Below, piece after piece: positions 14,533 to 21,824 of a stretch of 28,634 nt of DNA. The stretch comes from an uncultured Clostridia bacterium. Its GTDB lineage: Bacteria > Bacillota > Clostridia > Christensenellales > UBA1242. Numbering within the stretch: the stretch's first letter is position 1; each line of letters opens with the position of its first letter. Made by a program: the position numbers and the translations under genes. The notes beneath the pieces were generated by a model. It was given only the letters and a program-made list of their open reading frames with translations, did no database searches and was not told the origin of the DNA. The stretch is from NCBI GenBank assembly GCA_937891595.1, contig CALATF010000050.1, positions 1 through 28,634 of the forward strand, given 5' to 3'.

Positions 14533-16209
14533 TTAATTATTACTTAACAAATTAATCGCATTATTTAATCTTTGTTTCACTTCACTTTCACCAAGTAAAA
14601 GCATCAATTCATATAAGTCTGGTGTATTTAATTTAGTAGTAACTGCTACCCTTATTATACCGCTAACATCTGCAACGCTACCTTTATAAGCTTCAGGGTT
14701 TTTCTTATATTCTTTCATGTTATTACAAAAGTTTAATTGTGGACACATGTTTTTAATTTTTTCAAACCATGTTTGTTTATCGTCGCTTGAGGAATATACA
14801 TCTAAATAACTTTGTAAAACTTTTACCCTATCATCTTTTGAAATTTTTTCATCAAAATTGTAGTCTTTTAATTTCAAATTGTTTAAATTATTAAACATAT
14901 AAAAATATAATGAACTGACTATACTCCATTTATAAATATCTTTTCTTGGGTTAGAGTTGTTTCTATCTATGCTAAATAATTTTAAGCAGTAATCTTTTTT
15001 ATCTTTTATTATGTTGTAAAAATCAATATCAAATTCTTTAGCCCAAGACAAACAATTTTCATATATTTCTTCAGCACTAAATCTGCTAATAACTTGTTTA
15101 GAGCAATCATCTAGTTTAACAAAATCAAACATAGGATTGTTTGACCCTATTTTTGAAACTTTAAAAGGAAATTCATAATAAGATAAAGTTGGGTTTTGTT
15201 TTCTCCAGTCCTCAAAATCACTATTAATTAAGTTAAGTAAATATTCCATAACGCTAGTAACTGGATAACCTTCTTCAATAAAATACCTGGAGTCAGCTTC
15301 TGGGTCTTTTCTTTTGCTTAACTTTCTTTTATTACCATCTTCATCTAATTTACAAATAACAGGAGTATGAGCATATTTAGGTGGTGTTAAATTAAAAGCC
15401 TTAAAAAGTTCTATATGTGCTGAAAGAGATGGGTACCATTCTTCCCCCCTAACAACAGTTGTTGTTCCCATTAAAGTATCATCTACAACGTGAGCTAAAC
15501 AATAAGGTGGAATTTTATTACTTTTTAAAATAATAATATCTTTTGTATTTTCTCTTACTTCTCTTTCGCCTTTAATTCTGTCTTTAATTTTAAATACTTT
15601 ATTTTCGTCACCCATAGATTTTAATCTTATTGCAAAAGGAATTCCTTTTTTTAAGTTATTTTCTATTTGTTCAAAGGTTAAATCTCTGCAAGCGTCTTTT
15701 TCTTCAATATCATTGTTTTGTTCTAATTGTTCTTTTCTGCGTTTTAAAATATCTTCTTTGTTTCCTGCACTACCGCAAAAGCAAGGATATGCTCTACCAA
15801 GTTCTACTAATCTTTTTGCAAAAGCGCAATATAACTTTGACCTTTTACTTTGTATATAATCACCAAATTCACCTGTTTGAGGTTTATTACTACCTGCATA
15901 ACCTTCATCTGGCTTTAAACCGAAGTAACTAAGCATATTATAAGCAATATCGCCTGTATTTTTAACTTCTCTTTTACCGTCTGTATCTTCTAAACGCATA
16001 AAATAAACACCATTACTATGGTAAGCTATAAGTTTATCTATAAAAGCACCATAAACGTGACCTATATGCAAAAAACCAGTAGGACTTGGTGCAATACGTG
16101 TAACTTCAGCACCCACTGGTAAAATACGTTTTGGATAAGATGCTAAAATTTCTTCAACGGTAATATCTATGTCTGAAAAAAGCATTTGCGCTAATTTTAT
16201 ATTGTCCAT
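14533..16209 (-). CDS. gltX: Glutamyl-tRNA synthetase
   Basis: This class I aminoacyl-tRNA synthetase charges tRNA-Glu (and often tRNA-Gln in bacteria with GatCAB). The ATP-site motif HIGH appears as PSPTGFLHIGHVYGAF (His48-His51). The Glu-binding MRLEDTDGKR follows, then VDDTLMGTTTVVRGEEWYPS, and the KMSKS equivalent KLSKRKDPEAD near residue 295. YPCFCGS near residue 140 is a possible partial zinc-site remnant. The C-terminal anticodon-binding part ends with VSGIIRVAVTTKLNTPDLYE. At 558 aa it is longer than the typical ~485-500; the extra length is mainly in the anticodon half and the RFSAEEIYENC insertion region. Start ATG has AGGAG five bases upstream. It lies 15 bases after the preceding lipoprotein gene, in the same operon. 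Confidence 0.96.
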   Translation of the reverse strand: MDNIKLAQMLFSDIDITVEEILASYPKRILPVGAEVTRIAPSPTGFLHIGHVYGAFIDKLIAYHSNGVYFMRLEDTDGKREVKNTGDIAYNMLSYFGLKPDEGYAGSNKPQTGEFGDYIQSKRSKLYCAFAKRLVELGRAYPCFCGSAGNKEDILKRRKEQLEQNNDIEEKDACRDLTFEQIENNLKKGIPFAIRLKSMGDENKVFKIKDRIKGEREVRENTKDIIILKSNKIPPYCLAHVVDDTLMGTTTVVRGEEWYPSLSAHIELFKAFNLTPPKYAHTPVICKLDEDGNKRKLSKRKDPEADSRYFIEEGYPVTSVMEYLLNLINSDFEDWRKQNPTLSYYEFPFKVSKIGSNNPMFDFVKLDDCSKQVISRFSAEEIYENCLSWAKEFDIDFYNIIKDKKDYCLKLFSIDRNNSNPRKDIYKWSIVSSLYFYMFNNLNNLKLKDYNFDEKISKDDRVKVLQSYLDVYSSSDDKQTWFEKIKNMCPQLNFCNNMKEYKKNPEAYKGSVADVSGIIRVAVTTKLNTPDLYELMLLLGESEVKQRLNNAINLLSNN

Positions 16210-16224
16210 TTTATCTCCTAATAA

Positions 16225-17256
16225 TTATAAATAACTAGAAATTGTATTTAATGCATTGCAATAACTTTTATATCTACCATTTAAAAAGTTTTGAATTATT
16301 TGAAAATACGATTTTTGTTTATAACTTAAATTTTGAATATAAATAGTTTTATTTGCAGAAGCAAAGTATGCCCTAACATTAAAACCATTTAAACTTTTTA
16401 TAAATACATTATGTTCTTGAAAATATTCTATTTGTTGATTTTGCATATTAGCAAAATAAGTTTTAATAGTAGATTTATTTGAACCAGCAAAGTCTACTAA
16501 ATTTTCTGGATTATTTAATGCTGAAATAACAGATTTTGCAATAGTAATATAATTTTTAAGTATTGTAGTAGAATTATACCACGTGTTTATTTCACCCAAA
16601 GGATTTGAAGCAACAAAGTTTAATAACTCATAATTGAATGAAACACTTGAAGTTTTTAATAATTGATAACGCAACATATCTCTTACATTACCATCAGTTA
16701 ATTCTTCTTTAGAAAAGTCTACTTTTCCACGACTTTCTACAAAATAATAATCTGCAAATGTGTTATTTAAATCATATAAACTTTTTATTAAAGTATTGTA
16801 ATCATTTAAAACATCTTTATAATGCAAATTTCCATTGCTAATTTCAAAAACTGTTTTACTTTCCTCTAAATTTAAAAGATTATTTTTTACCATATAAAGT
16901 TTATAATAAATATTGTTTAATTCTTCTTGAGAAAAACTTTTGACTATACTTGAAATTTTACCAACCCTTTTTATAATGTCACTAAATAAAGAAGATGAGG
17001 CTTGCAAATATACATTATACACTTGTGGGAAAATATAACTTTTATCTGTTGAAGACATATTAATTCTGCTACTATCAAAATTAACTACAAAATACTCACC
17101 CTTAAAAAACTGAGAAGTTCTTTCATCTGTTTTCATAGAAGAATATAATTCATCAATATTTTCCTTTGTAAAATTTGCTTCTTTACAACCTATAAGACCA
17201 AAAGAACAAATACACAATATTAAGCAAAGTATTGTTGATAAAATTATTTTTTTCAA
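16225..17256 (-). CDS. Hypothetical lipoprotein, 343 aa
   Basis: The N-terminal lipoprotein signal is KK, then a long hydrophobic core, then lipobox LIGC (Cys24), so it is predicted to be tethered outside the membrane. The rest is predicted almost entirely helical, rich in Asn, Ser, Tyr and Phe, with heptad-like hydrophobic spacing. There is no recognised catalytic motif. The start is TTG at 17256, with AAGGGG nine bases upstream formed by the last codons of the preceding gene; the spacer is only six bases, so the two are co-transcribed and probably coupled. It shares size class, helical character and cell location with the upstream gene product, so the two may act together or be distant relatives. 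Function unknown. Confidence 0.7.
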   Translation of the reverse strand: MKKIILSTILCLILCICSFGLIGCKEANFTKENIDELYSSMKTDERTSQFFKGEYFVVNFDSSRINMSSTDKSYIFPQVYNVYLQASSSLFSDIIKRVGKISSIVKSFSQEELNNIYYKLYMVKNNLLNLEESKTVFEISNGNLHYKDVLNDYNTLIKSLYDLNNTFADYYFVESRGKVDFSKEELTDGNVRDMLRYQLLKTSSVSFNYELLNFVASNPLGEINTWYNSTTILKNYITIAKSVISALNNPENLVDFAGSNKSTIKTYFANMQNQQIEYFQEHNVFIKSLNGFNVRAYFASANKTIYIQNLSYKQKSYFQIIQNFLNGRYKSYCNALNTISSYL

Positions 17257-17262
17257 AACTAA

Positions 17263-18192
17263 TTACCCCTTAAAGTTGTTATTAAAAAACGTTAAAGCAT
17301 TGCTTGCATTTGTTTTATGAGCATCATCTAAAGTTTTAATATAATTTGAATAATTCCCTGCCCATTCGAAAATATTTAAAGTATTCAAATTATTTTTAAA
17401 ATTTTTAAATGCGGTGTTTGTAACACTATCAGCATTTGAAAATTTATTACTGTTAGCTAAATATAAATAATAAGTGTTAACTAATTGATTTGATTTTGGG
17501 TTTGCTGTGTAATTTTCTAAAGCAATTTTTTTAGTCATATTAACTTTAATAAAGTTTAAAGAATATTCCACTATACCACATTTAATTATATAACTTTGAG
17601 CTTTATAACTAAATAATCCTGTATTATCTAAAGTATATTTATTTACTACTTGTGTTAAGTATTTAAAAAACTCTAATCCATTTTTATAGCAACCCAAATA
17701 AGAATCTACAACATGACCTGCTAGCATTATACAATTAGTTCTTACATAATCAGAGCCTTCATAGTCACCTTCTTTTTCCTCGGCTGACTTATAAGCATCT
17801 ATATATTCTTCGTAAATACCTTCAGTTTCATAAAAACCCGAAATATATTTATCATACAAATTAATTAACTTATCTTGTTCACCTTTAGTAAGTTCTTTTT
17901 CATGAGCTAAGTAATCTGTAAAATAATCTATCCCCTCATTTAGCTGAGTAACAGCACTGTTAATATAATTAGCATATGGGTCATTAGCGCCCTCAAAAGC
18001 TACTTTAACGTTATTTGCTATGTTAGTTTGTAATGTATCAAAATCCGTTTCTTCTTGAGAACGAGAAATATAATTATAAGCCTCAAAAGAAATATTGTGA
18101 TTTCTAAAAATTGCAACGCCAACAAAAAATATTATACCTAAAATAGATATAACAATTATTATTTTTAAAATAACAGACCAAAACTTACTCAT
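17263..18192 (-). CDS. Hypothetical membrane-anchored extracytoplasmic protein, 309 aa
   Basis: There is one N-terminal membrane segment (residues 8-29, ILKIIIVISILGIIFFVGVAIF) and no cleavable-signal Cys, so it looks like a signal anchor with a long outside domain. That domain is predicted helical, with acidic and Tyr-rich stretches (FYETEGIYEEYIDAYKSAEEKEGDYEG) and a C-terminal Asn/Lys-rich region. No family was recognised. It is the first gene of the operon leading to gltX. The promoter TTGACA-17-TAAAAT lies so close to the ATG that only about three leader bases are expected, and no ribosome site lies within useful distance. Confidence 0.7.
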   Translation of the reverse strand: MSKFWSVILKIIIVISILGIIFFVGVAIFRNHNISFEAYNYISRSQEETDFDTLQTNIANNVKVAFEGANDPYANYINSAVTQLNEGIDYFTDYLAHEKELTKGEQDKLINLYDKYISGFYETEGIYEEYIDAYKSAEEKEGDYEGSDYVRTNCIMLAGHVVDSYLGCYKNGLEFFKYLTQVVNKYTLDNTGLFSYKAQSYIIKCGIVEYSLNFIKVNMTKKIALENYTANPKSNQLVNTYYLYLANSNKFSNADSVTNTAFKNFKNNLNTLNIFEWAGNYSNYIKTLDDAHKTNASNALTFFNNNFKG

Positions 18193-18201
18193 ACTAATTG
18201 T

Positions 18202-18230
18202 ATTTTATCACCTATAAAAGCGTATGTCAA
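18202..18230 (-). promoter_or_regulatory. Strong sigma-A promoter of the gltX operon, near-leaderless geometry
   Basis: On the minus strand, TTGACA (18225-18230) and TAAAAT (18202-18207) are separated by exactly 17 bases. The ATG at 18192 begins ten bases after the -10 box, so the mRNA leader should be only about 2-4 nt. The AGGTG nearby lies upstream of the expected transcript start and cannot serve as a ribosome site. Confidence 0.6.
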
Positions 18231-18287
18231 TTTAAAAGAAATAAGAAAGACTTAAGCTATATATTACTGTATAAAACAAAAATTAAT

Positions 18288-18318
18288 TTAAAAAGCCCTT
18301 TGCTTAGCAAAAGGCTTT
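18288..18318 (-). terminator. Intrinsic terminator of ppa
   Basis: AAAGCCCTTTGC (18292-18303) and GCAAAAGGCTTT (18307-18318) pair with one mismatch around a TTA loop. On the minus strand a T-rich tail follows. It starts five bases after the ppa stop. Confidence 0.65.
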
Positions 18319-18322
18319 ATTT

Positions 18323-18853
18323 TTAATTAGAATATGTATTTTTGTATAATTCTTTAGCACTCTCTATTACACGTTTAGCTTCTTCATGACCTGAGATATT
18401 TTGTACATCAACTTTTTTATCTTCTAATTGTTTATAAACTTTTAAAAAGTGTTTAAGTTCATCAAATATATGGCAAGGCAATTCAGAAATATCTGCAAAG
18501 CCATTATATTGAGGGTCGCCAAAAGGGATTGCTATGATTTTACTATCGTCTTTATCTCTATCTTTCATAGAAATTACACCTATAGGGTAGCAACGAACTA
18601 AACTCATTTTTTCTATAGGTTGAGAACATAACACAAAAACATCCAACTGGTCACCATCTTCACAATATGTTCTTGGAATAAAACCATAATTTAAAGGATA
18701 ATGGGTTGAAGTGTAAAGAATTCTATCTAAAATAATAAGCCCTGTTTCTTTATCTATTTCATATTTGTTTTTACTACCTTGCTCTATTTCAATAAATGCC
18801 ACAAAATCTTCTGGCGTAATTCTTTCATCACTTATATCTAAGTTAATATTCAT
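18323..18853 (-). CDS. ppa: Inorganic pyrophosphatase, family I
   Basis: This enzyme hydrolyses pyrophosphate to two phosphates in the cytoplasm and drives biosynthetic reactions. At 176 aa it has the size of the E. coli enzyme, and the active site is complete in nearly identical register. Seen here: KYEID (Lys30, Glu32), DRILYT (Arg44), HYPLNYGFIP (Tyr52, Tyr56), EDGDQLD (Asp66, Asp68, Asp71), DRDKDDSK (Asp103, Lys105) and VYKQ (Tyr141, Lys142). The start ATG follows TAGGT, and the gene has its own promoter and terminator, so it is a single-gene unit. It is the likely functional enzyme of the organism, in contrast to the shortened relative at 6327-6671. Confidence 0.97.
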   Translation of the reverse strand: MNINLDISDERITPEDFVAFIEIEQGSKNKYEIDKETGLIILDRILYTSTHYPLNYGFIPRTYCEDGDQLDVFVLCSQPIEKMSLVRCYPIGVISMKDRDKDDSKIIAIPFGDPQYNGFADISELPCHIFDELKHFLKVYKQLEDKKVDVQNISGHEEAKRVIESAKELYKNTYSN

Positions 18854-18884
18854 TTTATTACCTACTTTTAAATTAATATAAAAT

Positions 18885-18913
18885 AATATAAATCAAAAAA
18901 GGAATTTTGTCTA
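18885..18913 (-). promoter_or_regulatory. Sigma-A promoter of ppa
   Basis: On the minus strand, TAGACA (18908-18913) and TATATT (18885-18890) are separated by 17 bases. The leader is about 25 nt and contains TAGGT ahead of the ATG at 18853. Confidence 0.5.
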
Positions 18914-19022
18914 TTAAAAAATTTTTTGTAATTTTTATACTTAGTAAAAGTTTTTTAATTACTTTATTTTTATAATTACATAAAACAAGAATAATTTAAT
19001 CAACTTATTTGTAAAATTTTTG

Positions 19023-19051
19023 TTTTATTAAAGTTAAATATTTGATATAAT
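19023..19051 (+). promoter_or_regulatory. Putative promoter of the cca-like gene, leaderless geometry
   Basis: TATAAT (19046-19051) lies seven bases before the ATG at 19059, so transcription should start at or next to the A of the ATG. The -35 is weak: TTTTAT (19023-19028) at 17 bases, or TTGTTT (19020-19025) at 20. No Shine-Dalgarno sequence precedes the ATG. Confidence 0.4.
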
Positions 19052-19058
19052 ATTTTTC

Positions 19059-19769
19059 ATGATTAAAATAAATCAAGATTTGCAAAATTTATCAGACATT
19101 ATTTCAAAAAAATCTCCTTTATATATTGTTGGTGGTTTTGTTAGGGATAGTTTATTAAATATTGAAAATAACGATATAGATATATGTTCAAATTTAAAAA
19201 TAGACGAATTAAAAGAATTATTAAATAATACAAATTATAAAATTTCTAACTGTAACTACAACTTTGGAACTTGTAAAGTTATAGGTAAATATACATATGA
19301 ATACACGACTTTTAGAAAAGATACTTATAACTTAAATGGCAACCATTTCCCACTTTCTGTACAATTTTGCCAAGACATAAAACTAGATAGCACAAGACGA
19401 GATTTTACTATTAATGCATTGTACTATGACATAACTAATAAAAAAATAATAGACTTTTATAATGCACAAGAAGATTTAAAAAACAAACTTCTAAAGGCTT
19501 TACCTCCTGCTGAAAACACATTAAAATTTGATGCAGAAAGAATACTTAGAATGATAAAATTTTGTGCTAAATATAATTTAGAAATTGAACAATCTACATT
19601 ATACTGGGCAAAGATTTTTTCAAAAAATATAATTAACTTAAATAAAAACATAATTAATAAGTTTATTGAAAGTATAAAAAAGCTTAATCAAAACCAACAA
19701 AAAATAGTAAATGATTTGCTATTAGAACTTGGATTTTGTTTGAAAAATAATACACTAAAAGGATTATAA
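19059..19769 (+). CDS. Short CCA-adding / poly(A)-polymerase type nucleotidyltransferase
   Basis: The catalytic head of class II tRNA nucleotidyltransferases is complete: GGFVRDSL (Gly25-Gly26, Arg29-Asp30), the metal-binding pair NDIDI (Asp39, Asp41), TRRDFTINALYYD near 113-123, and the neck motif FDAERILRMIKFCAKYNLEIE. The protein ends at 236 aa. Full enzymes are about 380-460 aa, so most of the body and tail that hold the tRNA elbow is missing. The stop is followed by a normally placed rmuC start one base later, with no sign that reading frame continues, so this looks like a genuine short form rather than an assembly break. Likely task by family: adding or repairing the 3' CCA, or adding only part of it. 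The start has no ribosome site; the promoter geometry suggests a leaderless mRNA. Confidence 0.82.
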   Translation: MIKINQDLQNLSDIISKKSPLYIVGGFVRDSLLNIENNDIDICSNLKIDELKELLNNTNYKISNCNYNFGTCKVIGKYTYEYTTFRKDTYNLNGNHFPLSVQFCQDIKLDSTRRDFTINALYYDITNKKIIDFYNAQEDLKNKLLKALPPAENTLKFDAERILRMIKFCAKYNLEIEQSTLYWAKIFSKNIINLNKNIINKFIESIKKLNQNQQKIVNDLLLELGFCLKNNTLKGL

Positions 19770-19770
19770 T

Positions 19771-21084
19771 ATGGATATACAAGTTTTGTTAATAATAATT
19801 AGTAGCATTTTATCGCTTGTAACTTTAACACTATTAATAATAAGTTTTATTAAACGTCCTAAAGGTTTTGAAAATTTAGGTAGCATTATTGAAGAAACTA
19901 AAAAACAAAATGAATATTTAGAAAGAACTATAAAAAATCTTTTTGAAAATCAATTTAATTCTAATAAACAATTTAACGAGTTTGTTATCACAACAATTAA
20001 AACATATAACGAAAACGTTGCAAATTACTTATCTAACCTATCTAAAGGGCAAATTCAACAGCTAACTAATATTGAAAACAGACTTAACGAAATCTTGAAA
20101 GCCAACGACCTAAAGTTAAATAGAGTTAGCGATGTAATTTCTAATAATTTAAAAGAAATTCAAAATAATAATGAAAAGAAATTAGAACAAATGCGTCAAA
20201 CAGTTGATGAAAAACTAAGCACTACTTTAGAAAAACGTTTGAGTGATTCTGTTCAACTAATTGTTAAAGGGTTAGACACTGTTTCAAAAGGCATAGGCGA
20301 AATGCAAAGTCTTGCAAATGGTGTTGGAGATTTAAAACGAGTATTAACTAATGTAAAAACTCGCGGTGGTTGGGGTGAAGTTCAATTATCTAATTTACTT
20401 GAACAAATTTTATCACCTAGCCAGTACCAAGAACAAGTTAGAATAAAACAAAATAGCACAGAACGTGTTGACTTTGCAGTTATTTTACCTGGTAAGAATA
20501 ATGAAACTTTATACTTACCTATTGACGCAAAGTTTCCTTTAGAAGATTATTCAAGATTATGCTCTGCTAGTGAACAAAATGATATAAAGGAAATTGAAAT
20601 TCAAATTAAAAATCTTGAAAATAGAATTAAAGAAGAAGCTAAAAATATTAACGAAAAATATATACATCCACCTCTTACCACCGATTTTGCTGTTATGTAC
20701 TTGCCTATTGAAGGCCTTTATGCTGAAGTTATAAGACGTCCAGCACTTTGCGAATTTTTGCAACATAAATATAAAATTATGGTTTGTGGGCCAACAACAT
20801 TAACTGCCCTTTTAAACAGTTTACAAATGGGATTTAAAACATTAGCAATAGAAAAACGTAGTAGTGAAATTTGGAATACATTAAGCATATTTAAATTAGA
20901 GTTTAATAAGTTTGTAGATTTACTTTCTAAAACACAAAAGAAAATTGATGAAGCTTCTAATACTCTTGATTTTGCAACAAAGAAAACAAAAACAATTCAA
21001 AAGAAATTAAAAGATGTTGCAGACATTGACCCAGAAAATGCCATAACCACAGGTTTTGATGCTGAAGATTTAATTGATTTTTAA
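19771..21084 (+). CDS. rmuC: DNA recombination protein RmuC
   Basis: RmuC proteins limit inversion of short repeats and contain a nuclease-like fold. This 437-aa version has an N-terminal membrane segment (residues 3-25) and a long coiled coil to about residue 190 (NEYLERTIKNLF, KKLEQMRQTVDEKL). The conserved core follows: KTRGGWGEVQLSNLLEQIL, ERVDFAVILPG, PIDAKFPLEDYSRL, YLPIEGLYAEV, and GPTTLTALLNSLQMGF. AAAGGA lies seven bases before the ATG and overlaps the cca-like stop region, so the two are a tight operon. A bidirectional terminator follows 40 bases after the stop. Nothing is unusual. Confidence 0.95.
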   Translation: MDIQVLLIIISSILSLVTLTLLIISFIKRPKGFENLGSIIEETKKQNEYLERTIKNLFENQFNSNKQFNEFVITTIKTYNENVANYLSNLSKGQIQQLTNIENRLNEILKANDLKLNRVSDVISNNLKEIQNNNEKKLEQMRQTVDEKLSTTLEKRLSDSVQLIVKGLDTVSKGIGEMQSLANGVGDLKRVLTNVKTRGGWGEVQLSNLLEQILSPSQYQEQVRIKQNSTERVDFAVILPGKNNETLYLPIDAKFPLEDYSRLCSASEQNDIKEIEIQIKNLENRIKEEAKNINEKYIHPPLTTDFAVMYLPIEGLYAEVIRRPALCEFLQHKYKIMVCGPTTLTALLNSLQMGFKTLAIEKRSSEIWNTLSIFKLEFNKFVDLLSKTQKKIDEASNTLDFATKKTKTIQKKLKDVADIDPENAITTGFDAEDLIDF

Positions 21085-21122
21085 AAATAAAATATGTTTT
21101 ACAAAAAATAAATTTAAATAAT

Positions 21123-21157
21123 AAAAAAATGTACTTATAAAAATAAGTACATTTTTT
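21123..21157. terminator. Bidirectional terminator between rmuC and the Ser/Thr/Gln-rich orphan
   Basis: AAAAAATGTACTTAT (21124-21138) and ATAAGTACATTTTTT (21143-21157) are perfectly complementary over 15 bp with an A4 loop. A and T tracts on both sides allow termination from both strands. The flanking genes converge on it. Confidence 0.8.
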
Positions 21158-21160
21158 ATT

Positions 21161-21661
21161 TTATTGCATTTCTTGTCCACCACAAATCATTTCATTTATA
21201 CCATTAGATGTATTCATTACTTCATTTACCATTTGTTCAGTAGCAACAGCAGTTGCAGAAATACCATTTGCTACTGCTGAAACAAGTTTTTCTGTTGTTC
21301 CAGATATACTATGATTTGATGTGCCACCTGTAATTGTTTGACTTATTCCACTTGTTTGTCCTATAGAATTAGTAAATGTATTATTCGTCTGTTCACTATC
21401 AACATGAACTTCAGGTGCTTCAATATGAGGATTACCCGCATCTAAAGTTACATTAATACCAACTTCTTTATCCGGCCCTGATGGAAAAGCTGATGCAGTA
21501 TATAATGCTTGAGCTTGATTAGTTTGAGTTTGTTGACTTTTAAGAGTAACTGCAGATTGACCTTGTGGTGGTGGATTTTGTCCTCTATCTCTTAAAAACA
21601 CACCAGGAGGTAAAAGAGTAGGTCTAAATCCTTGTTGTAAATTATTACTATTTTTACTCAT
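21161..21661 (-). CDS. Hypothetical Ser/Thr/Gln-rich protein, 166 aa
   Basis: No family was recognised. Residues 1-35 are Pro/Gln/Asn-rich (TLLPPGVFLRDRGQNPPPQG). The middle is rich in Thr, Ser, Asn and Gln. The C-terminal third has small-residue helical character (TTEKLVSAVANGISATAVATEQM), ending in CGGQEMQ. There is no signal peptide or hydrophobic anchor. It is probably largely disordered, with one amphipathic helix. A real gene is supported by AAAGGA seven bases before the ATG, a TTGTTT-16-TATAAT promoter with extended -10, and a strong terminator four bases after the stop. Its composition is unlike its Lys/Asn-rich neighbours. A secreted or surface role without a signal would require another export route; that is speculation. 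Confidence 0.7.
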   Translation of the reverse strand: MSKNSNNLQQGFRPTLLPPGVFLRDRGQNPPPQGQSAVTLKSQQTQTNQAQALYTASAFPSGPDKEVGINVTLDAGNPHIEAPEVHVDSEQTNNTFTNSIGQTSGISQTITGGTSNHSISGTTEKLVSAVANGISATAVATEQMVNEVMNTSNGINEMICGGQEMQ

Positions 21662-21687
21662 TTCAGTTTCCTTTTATCTATATAAAA

Positions 21688-21715
21688 ATTATAACATAAT
21701 TATTTTATAAAACAA
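21688..21715 (-). promoter_or_regulatory. Sigma-A promoter of the Ser/Thr/Gln-rich orphan
   Basis: On the minus strand, TTGTTT (21710-21715) and TATAAT (21688-21693) are separated by 16 bases. TG at 21695-21696 makes an extended -10 (TGTTATAAT). Confidence 0.6.
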
Positions 21716-21781
21716 AAACAAATAATTAAATAAAAAATTTTTTACACAACAATATTAATAACATTGTTTAATATTAATATA

Positions 21782-21797
21782 AGTATTTGTAAATACT
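21782..21797. promoter_or_regulatory. Operator-like inverted repeat upstream of the VanW gene
   Basis: AGTATTT-GT-AAATACT is a perfect 7-bp inverted repeat, 27 bases before the likely start at 21825. It lies in a short divergent intergenic region that also carries two copies of AATATTAATA. It could be a repressor site, but no regulator gene is nearby. Confidence 0.3.
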
Positions 21798-21824
21798 AAG
21801 TTTATGAATGAGGTTTCAATAATT

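Noticed and set aside
6327..18853. A pyrophosphate/polyphosphate gene cluster formed by the PPase-like, ppa and DHH genes
   Set aside because: They lie in separate transcription units several kilobases apart with unrelated genes between; nothing shows joint function.
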